DNA from: Prostheceraeus crozeri
Taxonomy: Eukaryota; Platyhelminthes; Polycladida; Euryleptidae
Length of the DNA stretch: 64,000 nucleotides
Reading direction: 5' to 3'
Assembly: GCA_907163375.1 (NCBI GenBank)
Contig: CAJQUW010000506.1
Span: forward strand, 62,001-126,000
Shown: positions 11,096 to 22,588 of the stretch, in pieces
Numbering within the stretch: the first letter of the stretch is position 1
How the letters are laid out: each line of letters opens with the position of its first letter
Position numbers and translations under genes: made by a program
The notes under the pieces: model-generated
Seen by the model: only the letters and a program-made list of their open reading frames with translations
What the model was told of the DNA's origin: nothing
The model's database searches: none

Positions 11096-14000
11096 TCAAT
11101 AAAATACTGGATATCCCGATTCACAATTCTTCATTTAGCAAACTTCTGATGCTTTATCGACAGAAAGCGAAGTGGTTGATCTATGAAAGACATGTTTGTT
11201 GCTCATCATGTCTTTCGTAATTAATCATCATTGATGGACACCAAATTTGTAAAGAACTGAGGACGAGTTTATCTACAGGATCATGGCGTTCATCGTACAA
11301 TGAAGATGATAGGCTGCATTCGAAATATCGAAGAGAAAGGTGAAACATCGGTGCAATCCTACTGATAGATGCGACTTTTATGAACATGTAGCATAACATA
11401 ATGGTTTGTCCTCTATCTCAATAAAAATGCCTCCTGGCTTCGACCTCGACCGAGAAAATATTGCGAACTATGCGTTGTGCAAACATAACGTTTATGGTCT
11501 AATCATCATCCAAATTCGAGAAAGCTGCGTGCCTGTCAGATTTTTTTGTCTTATGCAAAAATATTCTTATTCTCATCATCTCGATGTGTGTGGATGTTAT
11601 GTTGCGGACGAACTATTGATAATACAAATAGTTTTCCTGTCAGCTGTTCATCAAACGGTTTTGCTGAACAATTGACTCGTATGCAACTATGAAATTCAAT
11701 GGCATGTTATGAGGATACACAAGTTATTGCACAAGTGTTGTCTTCGCCATTGATGCCGATATAGGATTTGATGACATGATTTTGAATATGAATTATAATC
11801 AACAATAATTAGAAACATAACATGAAAAGCATTAATGTGCTACAAGCTACTATTAATAGCGCTCACCGGATTTTGCTTCATGTCCCTGATTCATGCATGG
11901 CAATGTTCAAAGATTAATTCTGATTTTCATGGAAATTCACTTCTGAAAATCTTCTGACATCAGGGGATGAAGCACTGATGAACTGCGTGGTTTAATATTC
12001 AATCAACAGTAAATTCATATTATATTAAAGGAGAATGACCATTTCACTGTAAATATGTAATGTTCTCTCATGATTGTATTTGAGGGAAAGGATGTTTGAA
12101 GTATAAAATGCGATATAAAAATATGTAATTATGAGTGTGCATATAATTTTGTATACTTATATCCTTTATGTATTATAATGTAATATAATTATGTTCAGTA
12201 CATGTAAACCGGCCTGCTTGTATGCTTCTTTCAGCACCAATTTTGATTCTGCATCAGAATCGCCAGCAATACATCACTTTTTGCATTTGTAATTATTTCA
12301 ATAAATACGACATTTTTCGGATAGTCTCATTTCGGCCTTTTGTTTAGAAAGGCTTAAGATTTTCGTAAACAAGGATCCTCGATTTCCTTAATGCAAGCTA
12401 AGAATCTATTGTTTCTTCTTTTTCATTATTCTAATATACAGTTTACGGTGCAACGGGGATCGCTATTTTCCTGGGGTTTTGCGAAATAAGTCTTATATAA
12501 ATATTTCAAAATCATGCATTCAAGCCTATGTTTTCCATTATATTCCGGTTGATGGTGAGATCTAATAAGGCTCTCTGCGGTGCATATGAGCAGCAGTGAT
12601 ATTAAATATTTCGTTTCACTCGTGTACTCGTATTTTATAATGCGTTCGGTGAACTTTTCTCCGAGAGTACTATTATTCAAGTAGTCACGAACCCAGAAAA
12701 GGTGTTTGACATACTAACTGTCTCCGATTTTCACAGTCATTTTACTCTTAATTTTCAAGTGCGTGTCATTAAGTCCTGCATTATTGTTTATAGAACGTTT
12801 TTATTGTGTCATCCTTTAATGCGGGCATCTACTTTAAAAGCTATTATCTTCATAATCTAGATCTGTTTCCACAGTAATATTCTGTAAATCTTGAATAAAC
12901 ATCTTTGAATTGAAATTAGATGATTTTATCACTTATCGCGATTTTTCATTAATGGACTTCATAATCAGTTTTGAATAAATCATTGCCTCTTGTTAGCAAC
13001 TCAAGCAGAAAGTGTTTATGCTCATGTGACTTTGTATTTATCTGTAAAATATACACTAATTACTCCTATGCACCTTCCTACTGTTACTTTACATACTCAG
13101 CTTCTTATCTCATCAACGTAACATTCTTCTTACACACAATACACTTCAAACTTATCCGTCATTTTTGGCTAACGAATGCAACGTGCACTGATTTTATTTA
13201 CATCTAGAGTCATCGACATATAAGTTAAGTTAAGTGCATCATTGCTTTCATGGACATTTTATGAGCCTTTAATGATTTACAGGACAGCACATTTCGTCAA
13301 AAGGTGTGAGAAGTGCATAGCGGTAAATGGTTTGCATTTCGGACAAATTTTATAATCAAGAGTACAAGCTGGATTATTGAAAAGTGAATTCAAAGGAACT
13401 TGTACAATTTTGAATGATTTTAGACATTAAAACTGTAAAATCTTAATGTCAAATACCGGTGGGATCAACTGAAACACCCTGTACAATTTACTGTACAGAC
13501 TTGACAAAGTTGATCGCGCTTGTGAACACCTTGAATATAGCAATCGTCATATCGCTTGTCAAGATTGATATTTCTTGTGCCGTATCACATTCATTCCTGA
13601 CTCAAGGTAAATATCTCCAACTTTCCATATGAAATTGAAATTCAAGCATTCTTTTCTGACTGAAGCCATTATCAATATTGATATGGTGGAACAGTTCTTC
13701 GAATACTTTAATGAAATTTCCCTTCCCTTATCTTTCGGTTCATAGAGCAACGCTCATCCTTGTGTAGACAACCTTTTAGCCACTTGATGTTTAGCCCAGT
13801 GAACGTTGCGGCAGATGTCCAGCCGACAGGTAACTTCACTTGAATAGAATCCTCTCTTGAAATGATTGGACCCTACTTATTCGACTTTTGTGTCTACTGT
13901 TATGTCATAATATCATATATCAGAAGCAGGTGAAATTTCTTGAATATTATCTCTCTCAATTTGGTTATTTTTTATTGGTGAACATTGACTAACATTCACA

Positions 14001-17000
14001 TCTGTTGCATTGTATGCCTAAATTACTTGTAAACTGTATACAGTATATGCTTGCAATCATCATGAAACACTATTTTTCTGGTACTATTTAGTTATTTTCT
14101 ATAGAGTCGTGCTGACCAATAGCAAGAAAGTCATGTGATAATAGCATCATAACTCAATTACAAAATCAATGGTACCAATCAATGGTAAAAAATCATTATA
14201 ATATTAACTTTATAATTCATAATGCCTCTTTCCTGGACTCACTATCACGGTTCCGGGTATTTCTTAATTAATTCAAATTAATTAAATCAAAATAATTCAA
14301 AGTCGGGGGGGGGGGTAATTCAAAATCGCTGTCATGATGCAGTTCTAAGTTATCATAAATCACAAATAAAACAATTATTTTGCTCAATATCTACATGTAT
14401 GTATTACTAAGCAGAAATCTAATCTATCTAATTTATATCCAGGCGATCACGCACCGAGAAATGTCACATGATAGGTAGAAATAAACCATCATAAGCAGGG
14501 TATGCAGGAATCACCAAAAATTGTGAAGGACTGGCATTACATAGCTCCGGCGTAAAAGCCCTTTCAGGAAGCCTACCTGTGTCCTTCAATTCAAGCGAAG
14601 ATGAGTTTTACTGAGAAGCATATTCTCTTAATTCACCAAAACAAGTTGTTAAAATCGAGAATGTGTCGATTTTATGTGAAATTATGGACCTTCTAGTTGT
14701 ATGTTTTCCATCTGGTGAGCTCAACTTGCTGATCTTGTAAAATTATTAAAGCGCCACTTTAATCCAGAAGGTCTTTTCGACGAGCATCGATTGTCTTTCC
14801 ATTGATAAAGACAACCGATGGTGGTCGAAAAGGCCTTTGTGTATGTACCCGAAAATTGTGTCGGTGCGGCCTCCTTGGTTTGATGCAATCTTGCTAGATA
14901 TATTAGTCGCATGGCACATCACGTGAATGACAAATTAATTCATCTGAGTCTTAATGCATTTTTATTTGTCTTCTTTTATCACCCTTATCACCGTGTGTGC
15001 CAGGATACCGACATGCATTTGTTTGACGCAACATGTGAATAGGTTTAAACTTCAAAAAAGATGAAGAATGCTCAGTGAACTGAGCATAGCAAATAAGTCG
15101 ACAACTTCATTTGAGTAGCTTGGATAGTCGTATCCGAATACTTCCTGTCCTTTATAATTTTTATAGTCATCCTTTTTGTCAATGATGGTCTAGACAACTG
15201 TATGATGAGGTATGTAATTTTCCCTTGTCCAGTTAGTTACATACATGAATTAGCAAAAGTCAGTTTTGAAAAACATTTGAATCATCAAGTAAATATTCCA
15301 ATGTAGTGATATATCACAGTAGCAATGCTTACTCAAATATGCTGATTTATAATCTTCCATGATAAAGCGCATTACTGTGTCAATCGATTTCAATTGCATG
15401 AAATATTGCACAAGAAAATGTTCGTCAAGTTCGGAAGTTGCCATTAAAGTGCAACACGAAGCTATTCACCATTCCCACCATGACAAGTGTTGTCGATGGA
15501 AAATTTTCAAGTGTTACTTGATCGCCATCATATTTGATAAGACTCTGACGTCTTGTGCATCTTAGTTGAGAGTAGACATCCAAATTCCTAGCAAGTTGAA
15601 TTTGTTTACCTAGAAGCAGCCAGCAAGTTAGACATCTTCAGTTCACTTAAAATTCCGGACAAATAAAACACCTGCTTAACAGTCAATCAGGTGATCGAAC
15701 ATTCGATTCATCTCGACGAGAAGAACTGCTGTAAAAGATTTCGTTGTTCAAGTGCTCATGACTACATATGACTACTAAATCATAAAATATAGGGAGCATG
15801 AATGAAATACAATCATGCAATTATAATCGAATGACGTGATTTTTGATAAATTGAGAGTAAGATCGTGTCCGAAGATAAAGCTCTAAAAACCCAACCCCAA
15901 CCCGAAGCCTAACACAAACCCTGATCACAAGTCGTACTGTATGCGTCTGAACCATATTGTAACACAACTACATTTTAAAGCTCGTTGCTTTTCTAATTTG
16001 TTTTAGTGCTGCTGCAGCATTGACAAAGCTCAAGCAAATAAGAAAAGCAACATAATTTAGAGTGTGTGATTGTGATATTATTTTGGTTAGAACAAAATCA
16101 CATGACATATTTCTAGCTTGTTTTGATCACGACATTTTCATGATCGGACATTTATTTAATCGAATTGAATTTTGAAACTTTGTATGAAAAGTTTGTGTTA
16201 AAGGCATTAGTTTGGGTCAGAAATGGTTTTCGTCAAGTTTTCAATGTCACTTTATTGTGTCAGCAAGATAAGAGTCGTTAAGCGAAATGCTATTGTAGAA
16301 TGTCTTCTTTGTGTGCGCAAATTTTAATAATGCTTGGAAAATTAGACTAATTTGTCATGAATAGTTTATTCCTTGGCCACACTGCGTCTCATGGAGATTC
16401 TACCGCAAAACTGACAACAAAAAGGCTGTATTTGCTACTTAACGGGTAAACTTTCATCGGCGTATCGCTAAAGAGCGATTTACAGACAAGTGGTGACGTC
16501 ACACTATTGTTTTAGCAATACATGCATGAAATCAACAGACTACAGGCAAAATTAAATTTAATAATTATAAGTTTAAAACAAACTCTTTATGTAAACAAAG
16601 AGATGGACTGTAAAATTGAATGGCAGTCGCCTCAGTAGTTGCAAACTCAAGATTGCCAGAACATGCTATGATAGAAAAACGATGAATGCTAGCATCACAG
16701 TTAATGAGATGACGGGTGATGGAGGATGATACTGTTCTTCTTGTCCTGCCATTCTCGCGCAGCCTTTATGGCACATGTTCTCCTATTCGTCGATCCAAGG
16801 GTCGTACTGGTCTGCCAATATAATGAAATGCCAATATATCGTCTGGTGCAAACTGTGGGCTTTAAACTAGTCTTCAATTTCGCATTTTTATCCTAGTCTG
16901 GGCATTTTCATAGTTCATACAAATTCTGAAGCCTCAGGAAACTCAACTTTACTTGTGAGCAGGAACATATTTAGTGACTTAAAATGATACTGCTGTCAGC

Positions 17001-19575
17001 TTCATTATTTCAATGATAATCGAATGTGTAACAGTATTGATTCAATGCGTTATGATGCACACTAGATTGCTGAAAATTATATTAATTATTGAACCACCCC
17101 CTTTTCAAGTAATGTCAATGGCTTCAAACATGAGCAACGAAATTACCTCGTACACTTATGCTCCGGTACCTGAAAGCAACCATATTTAAAAGTATTAGAA
17201 TAGTTGCAAGACTGGATGGCATCAGATCAAGATGCATAGTAATCAAATACCGTCAATATTTGCTCTGAATGATGATCGGAGTAGGATTTGAACACTGATC
17301 AATTCCAAATATCAATTACTTGTACTTTATTCTATTCACTGTTGTGACTGTGTTTTTTCCTGTAAGTTATAGTTTGTTAGACGGTGTTTTACGTTAAGGT
17401 CATAGTAACATGTTATGACTCTATGTCATAGTGTTATTTTAATTTCGAACCATGATGTGACGCATGGTATCTACCACGTGTTGTTTTTCATCGTTCATGT
17501 TTATCGTCGTTTTGAATACATCCGTTACGATCATCAAGTGGCATGTGTGTACACTTGATATCTCTCTTGTTTTTCTTGCTTCTGGTTTTTTGACTACCTA
17601 GGCTTGCAAAATGTCTCGATTAATGTGTTTGTAAAATTGTAAATGCTTTGTGAGCCCGGCATGAACATTTTTGGAGACACATTACCAGCACCGATTTGTA
17701 AATTTATTTGCATTTTGATAGGCAAAAAATTACTTGTTTACAGTTTTGACTTAACGAAGGTTCAAATGATTAAATCTAGAATTACTTAATGAAAATTACT
17801 CAAGAGCGCTGAGTGATGTAATGACGAATGACCATAATAAAATTGTATTGAAATTAATCGTAAAATGCTTCTCGGATGCTCATTACCTCAAGTAAGTTGA
17901 GATGCCAGAATTTGAGGCTACCTTTCGATTGTCTGACCTTAACTGACATGCCATTTCCAGTAGAATGCCAGTAGAATCATGTGACTGTTCGTCTCAACCT
18001 ATTTTCTACAAATTTAATAATTGAACGCACAAATTCCAGTTATGACGATCATCAACGTTGGGGATTTCAGGAAATATTCATCAAACAGAAGTCAATACCT
18101 CTACCAAACTACTGACTTTCTGCTTAGAAAGCTGCTTAGAACTTTAATGCCTACACTATGGTTAACTGTGCGTGATGACATAATCTACAATTGAAGTGTG
18201 GTCTAACTTTTCGATTGAAGATGCAATGCAATGTTCAGATTCTAATTATAAATATCGTTATATACAAGAATATCGAGTAGCGGTATTCATTAGTGCATAA
18301 CAACAAATGAAATTTAGTTTTGTGATTATAAGGATTCCGTTAAGTTTACGCGATTGTAATGTATGCTGCAAATTTGTGACATCTGTCACAAAAGAATGAC
18401 CCATGTGATACCACATTATGTAATTTGTCATTTTACAATAGTATGCTGAATTGCTAGGCTTCATCATTGCAGCTATCGCAATGATAGCGTAATATAAACA
18501 TAGTAGCATTGTTTTTCGGTGTATTCAGCAATTGTCTCGACAAACTTGCAAGAAATTCTTCAACAGTTGCACCTTCAGCTGCACTTAAAATTTGTTCATA
18601 ATTATTTTATGTGACGCTGTAGGCATATGTGATGAATATTTGGACTGGGATAATAAAATGATTGTGTTGCGCATCATCGGGACGGTAGATCGAGGCAGTA
18701 CTTAACGTAACTCTCAACGTGATTGGAATTTATTTCTAATTGGTGTAAAATAATATCACAATACAGATGTAACCGTCCAAAATTTTCCAGACCGGACTTT
18801 CGACCGAATTGCACCGCTCTTACCGGCAAATCATTAATATCATGCAAATAATTGGTATGCTCATGTAAGTAATCAATAACTTAACATAATTCTCTACAGA
18901 GCTACACTCGTATATTGTGTTGCAGATCTGAGCTTATTTGTTTTAAGCTCTGATTGTTTGGACGTGCGTTTCGATGTGTCATTCGGAGTGAACGTTCTAT
19001 CAAACGTGCATTCAATAGTATTGTTCTGAAAAATAGCTTATATAAATATAGCATCGGCTAGTAACCCAATGACAATACCATCCCTCTGTTTGCAAGGTGA
19101 CCAGATAGGTCCCTATTTAGGGACCGATCACGAAACTCTCTATTTGGTCCATATTTTTCTAAGGCTCTAAATTTCAGGGACCTTTTATTTTGATGCTATC
19201 AACTAATTTTATACAGTGATTAAAATCTTCACATGACATTCCAAACTTTAGACGTACATGTGTATTGCATGGGCATTGCATGTTTACTTAGCTTACTTGT
19301 AGACCTATTATCCGTATTAGGGTGACGTGAAGTAATTCGGTTGCGGTACACATGTCTACGCAAAACTACTGCTTAAGTCCGAGGTCAATATGGCTTTTTT
19401 GTTTTTATACATGTCCTACAAACGTTTACTTTTAATCAGATATTCTGTAGAAAGTCATCATATAAATTAGTAGTATAGCATATTTTGCTATACTACTTAA
19501 ATTTGTAAATATTCTCAATTTTCTCGATATACTTGAAATGAATACTCTCGGTAAATGCTCGACTTCCTTAAGCAG
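11096..19575. other. Long AT-rich stretch, no gene recognised
   Basis: Only short frames without family resemblance occur here. Notable bits are a G10 homopolymer around 14306-14315 and several degenerate TA-rich tracts. No splice-flanked exon that I could assign was found. It may be intergenic, or part of a large upstream intron of the sorting nexin gene whose earlier exons are not seen in the window. Confidence 0.5.
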
Positions 19576-19581
19576 CAGGTG
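19576..19581. repeat. Left target-site duplication of the Polinton (CAGGTG)
   Basis: CAGGTG directly abuts the left terminal repeat and is repeated exactly at 28152-28157 after the right terminal repeat. Polinton/Maverick integrases make 6-bp duplications. Confidence 0.93.
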
Positions 19582-19953
19582 AGTAGTTAGAATTGCGGAC
19601 GCACTGATAGTGGATGCGAACATGGATTGGAACATGTGTTCCGAATTGCCAATGCGAACATGTTCCGAATTGCGAATGCGAACATGGATATGAACATGTT
19701 CCGAATTGCGAATGGATGCGAACATGGATAGGAACATGTAAATAGGAACCGCGTTCCGATTGATAGGAGAATTGAGATCATACTCAATGATTCGGAACGG
19801 CTTGTTCCGAAATTGAATTAGAGTATGTGAATTAGAATAGGGATGCGAACATCTATTTCGGTACTTAAACAGGTGTTTGTTTTGAGACTGCTTGCTCGAA
19901 TGCGACAATTGTGGCCATTGTGACTATGATGACAATTTTATTTATTTTCATAA
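19582..19953 (+). repeat. Left terminal inverted repeat of the Polinton
   Basis: 372 bp starting AGTAGTTAG, matching the reverse complement of 27780-28151 with no difference that I could find. The outer half is built of short variants of GATGCGAACATG alternating with TTCCGAATTGCGAATG, a sub-terminal tandem structure often seen in Polinton ends. The open frames across it are a by-product of the repeat. Confidence 0.95.
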
Positions 19954-19987
19954 CTAGGTTAAGTTATAAATACGTGGAAGTTGCTTG

Positions 19988-20242
19988 ATGGTTAGTTTCC
20001 CAATTTCATGGATTGTTGCAAGAGACCTTGGTTATTCGCTAAAGGCTATAGAAACTGTTACATATCTAAATGAAAATATCAAAGCTGGTGATTTAGTTGA
20101 ACGACTAATGGATCTGGATGAGCATACCATGAATGCTAATTTGTATCGTAGTTGGATAGAAGATTTCTCAATGCTACATTATAAAGACAGTGAAATTAGG
20201 AGGATGATATTGGAACTTTCTGAAACGGAGATAAAAAAGTGA
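19988..20242 (+). CDS. UBA-like domain protein, first half of an IAP-like gene
   Basis: 84 codons from the ATG at 19988 (a TTG lies just before it). The helical core WIVARDLGYSLKAIETV ... KAGDLVERLMDLDE resembles the UBA segment that precedes the CARD or RING in inhibitor-of-apoptosis proteins; UBA domains bind ubiquitin. There is no BIR domain. The frame stops at TGA 20240-20242. The stop follows the heptamer A AAA AAG, and the -1 frame from there encodes a RING finger. This suggests one two-frame gene rather than two genes. The UBA call rests on pattern only. It lies 34 bp inside the left terminal repeat and converges on the polymerase gene. Confidence 0.6.
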   Translation: MVSFPISWIVARDLGYSLKAIETVTYLNENIKAGDLVERLMDLDEHTMNANLYRSWIEDFSMLHYKDSEIRRMILELSETEIKK

Positions 20243-20490
20243 AACCTTCAATTGATTTATCGAAATGTTCTATCAATGAAAGTGACTTCAGAAAGAAATT
20301 AGAAGCAGAGACGTTTGAATTATTATGTGAACGGAACTGCATTAGATGTTTTGAACGGGAAAAATCCCTTCTCTTGTTATTATGCTCTCATTTTGTCATG
20401 TGTTCTACATGCTATATACCCTTGGAAACTACATTTTGTCCCCTTTGTGATGAAGAAATAATTTCAACAGTTACTGTATATCGTTCATGA
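20224..20490 (+). CDS. IAP-type RING finger, second half of the two-frame gene
   Basis: This frame is open from 20224 to the TGA at 20488-20490 and has no ATG before the RING. It starts in the overlap with the UBA-like frame and lies in its -1 frame. Near the C terminus is a complete C3HC4 RING: CIRC, then 11 residues, CSH, FVMC, STC, and CPLC, with the spacing of C-terminal RINGs of IAPs. Such RINGs are E3 ubiquitin ligases acting on apoptosis or signalling proteins. Expression would need -1 frameshifting or an unseen splice, or the gene carries a simple indel. It ends 8 bp before the stop of the converging polymerase ORF. Confidence 0.75.
   Translation, partial: NGDKKVKPSIDLSKCSINESDFRKKLEAETFELLCERNCIRCFEREKSLLLLLCSHFVMCSTCYIPLETTFCPLCDEEIISTVTVYRS
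20233..20239 (+). promoter_or_regulatory. Candidate -1 ribosomal frameshift site A AAA AAG
   Basis: The zero-frame codons are ATA AAA AAG TGA. The heptamer A AAA AAG is a recognised -1 slippery sequence, and the stop directly follows. A -1 slip joins exactly the frame encoding the RING finger. I did not establish a downstream pseudoknot. The alternative is a one-base mutation in a dead gene. Confidence 0.5.
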
Positions 20491-20497
20491 TGAGTCA

Positions 20498-22408
20498 TCA
20501 TGCGTGTCTGTGATTGGTCTGGTGATTGTACTTTTCAGCTGTTGCTGCTACTACTTCCAATTTCCATGACTTCTTCTTTCCAATTGCTTTATAGCAAACG
20601 ATATGACTATCATAATTCCTAAAATTATGGAAGAAGATGGGTAGTTCCCGCCTATTTAGTTTTAATCGAAGATTGCATTTACTGCATATTGTTTGTCTAT
20701 ATCTTCCTGTTAAATGGTCGTGATCTCTTACTTTTATGCAATCATCACTAAATACAGCTTTACATTTATTACAATTTTTTACATTTTTATGTTTTTCTTC
20801 TTCATCAGAAGAAAGAGACATTGGTTGCCGGCTTATTGCACGCTGATTATCATATAAGTTTTGAGCTATATTTTCTAGGTGATCCAAGAAGTCCATAATA
20901 CAATTCTCTCCTTTGAAGACATAATATTTGTTTTCAAATCTGGACTGGAGAGCTTTATGCCAAACATGATAAACACCAACTGCTGCCGGTTTGTGTACTT
21001 TATTATCGATGTAGCACTCTATATCTGCATAAACAACTAAAGGAGGACTTAATTGATATTCCATGCTACTTGTGCTTACCTCTAGTTGTTTAGGCATTCT
21101 TTCTATTTGTGCCTTTCCACGAACACAAAATTGATAATGTCGCTCCAAAGTTGTCTTATATGTAAACGATTGGGTACATCGATCGCAGAAATGTTTATAT
21201 CTTCTATTTATTTTTCTATATAATCTTGATAGTTTTCTGATTCCACAATAGTGTGCACGTTCATTGTTTATAATTAGTAGTATATTCACAGTTCGTTTAC
21301 CAATAAAGTTGCTGCTATATCGAACACCTTTTAGTCCTTTTTCGTAAAGGTGAATGTTGATTTTAATGTCATTATTTTTCTCAAACTTAGGAATATCTTT
21401 AATTGATACGGGTGTAGAGATGCCATTCATATTTAGTTCAGATGTCCATTTACTATATGATTTTATCTCATTCCTAGAATATGATACATCATTGTAATGT
21501 AGCATTGATAGAACTGAATACAAGAAACAGTCATTTGCATTTGAATGTACATTAATTACAGCCTTCGAATCTTTCAAACTCTTTGGTAGATTAAATACTT
21601 CTCCACCAGAAAGTAATGGACTAGTAATAACATTGAATTCTATATTTAGTATTTCATCTATAACCCAATTGCTACCCTTATTTGCAAAAGCTTCAATATG
21701 ACTTGAGAGACTATTTAAGTTATCTTGGAACCATGTATCATAGTCATAAATATAGTTTGTGGATGATGAAGTAAAGTGTGCGAGAAACGTTTCATCTTCC
21801 TGAGGATTTGATCGCACATAACGAATTTGTGCTACCAGACGACCACGTAGTTGAAAATTTTCTAGAAGGTTTGTCACTAAGTTCTCTAATATAGATCGCA
21901 TACTTAATAAAAAGGAAGTTATATCTACTGTGTGTGCTGATGGTGTGATGTCGTATACACGAGCATGACCGTTGAGCGCGCTTTCGCTGAGACTTACAGT
22001 TCCATGATTATTTTGAATATTCATCTCACTATTTGTATTATGCATATTCATATGCTGACGGAATTTGCTTATAGAATTATACGTTTTACCACAGCGGGAG
22101 CAGCATTGCATAAAGATCAAACTATTATTTGAAGCGCTGATTGGTACATGTCTAGACGTTGATTCAGCAGTACTAGATTTGGGTATTTCACTATCATTAG
22201 CTGAGATACTTCGAGGATTTGAATTTAAATTACAATTACTTGGTTGCTTATCACAGACTAGATTGTGTCGCTTTAGATTATCCTGTCGTTTCGTTTCATA
22301 TGGACACTTCCTACACTGATAAGTTTTTCCTAACTTACAAAACTTTTCATGGCGTAGCAAATTACTATTAAGAGTAAACGTTTTTCCACATTTAGAACAG
22401 ACAACCAT
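20498..22408 (-). pseudogene. Polinton DNA polymerase B, N-terminal and exonuclease part only (636 aa)
   Basis: Starts at the ATG at 22408. Residues 1-52 hold two C2H2-like fingers (CSKC...HEKFC, CRKC...HNLVC); another lies near residue 100 (CSRC...HMNMH) and one near 410 (CDRC...HYQFC). Residues about 280-400 are the conserved Polinton polymerase N-terminal region (NDCFLYSVLSMLHYN, then IPKFEKNNDI, RAHYCGIRKLSRL). Exo I is VYADIECYI; a Cys/His block with DHDHLTGRYR follows, then the Exo II-type FFHNFRNYDSH. The frame stops about 30 residues after that motif. The palm with its catalytic Asp motifs (SLYPS-type and DTDS-type) and the thumb are missing, so it cannot polymerise. An internal deletion of the element probably removed the rest. 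It might still act as a nuclease or DNA-binding protein. Confidence 0.88.
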
Positions 22409-22423
22409 GTTTATTAAACTGGT

Positions 22424-22475
22424 GAGGATTATAATTTTGCAGACTATATATATTTTTTATCATCCTATGACGTCA
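22424..22475 (-). promoter_or_regulatory. Promoter of the truncated polymerase gene: CRE, TATA, TAATCCTC motif
   Basis: Reading on the minus strand: a perfect CRE palindrome TGACGTCA (22475-22468), a TATA-like ATATATATAG (22453-22444), then ATTATAATCCTC (22435-22424), 16 bp upstream of the ATG at 22408. The TAATCCTC motif, about 10-30 bp after a TATA box, also occurs in both arms of the bidirectional promoter at 27181-27334. CRE sites bind CREB/ATF factors. Confidence 0.55.
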
Positions 22476-22588
22476 CAACGATTACTAGCCAATGACATTT
22501 GTTCCAATCTACGATGAAATAAGAAGACAGGACTTGTAACAATTTCTTTTTCCATTTAAAGTCAAAACAAAAAGTAAAAGTAAAAAGT

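Noticed and set aside
19587..19908. Open frames of 66-158 codons across the left Polinton end, and the identical ones at 27825-28184
   Set aside because: They lie in the terminal repeats and come from GAACATG/GCGAAT tandem words lacking stops; two overlapping frames are both open, which points to composition.
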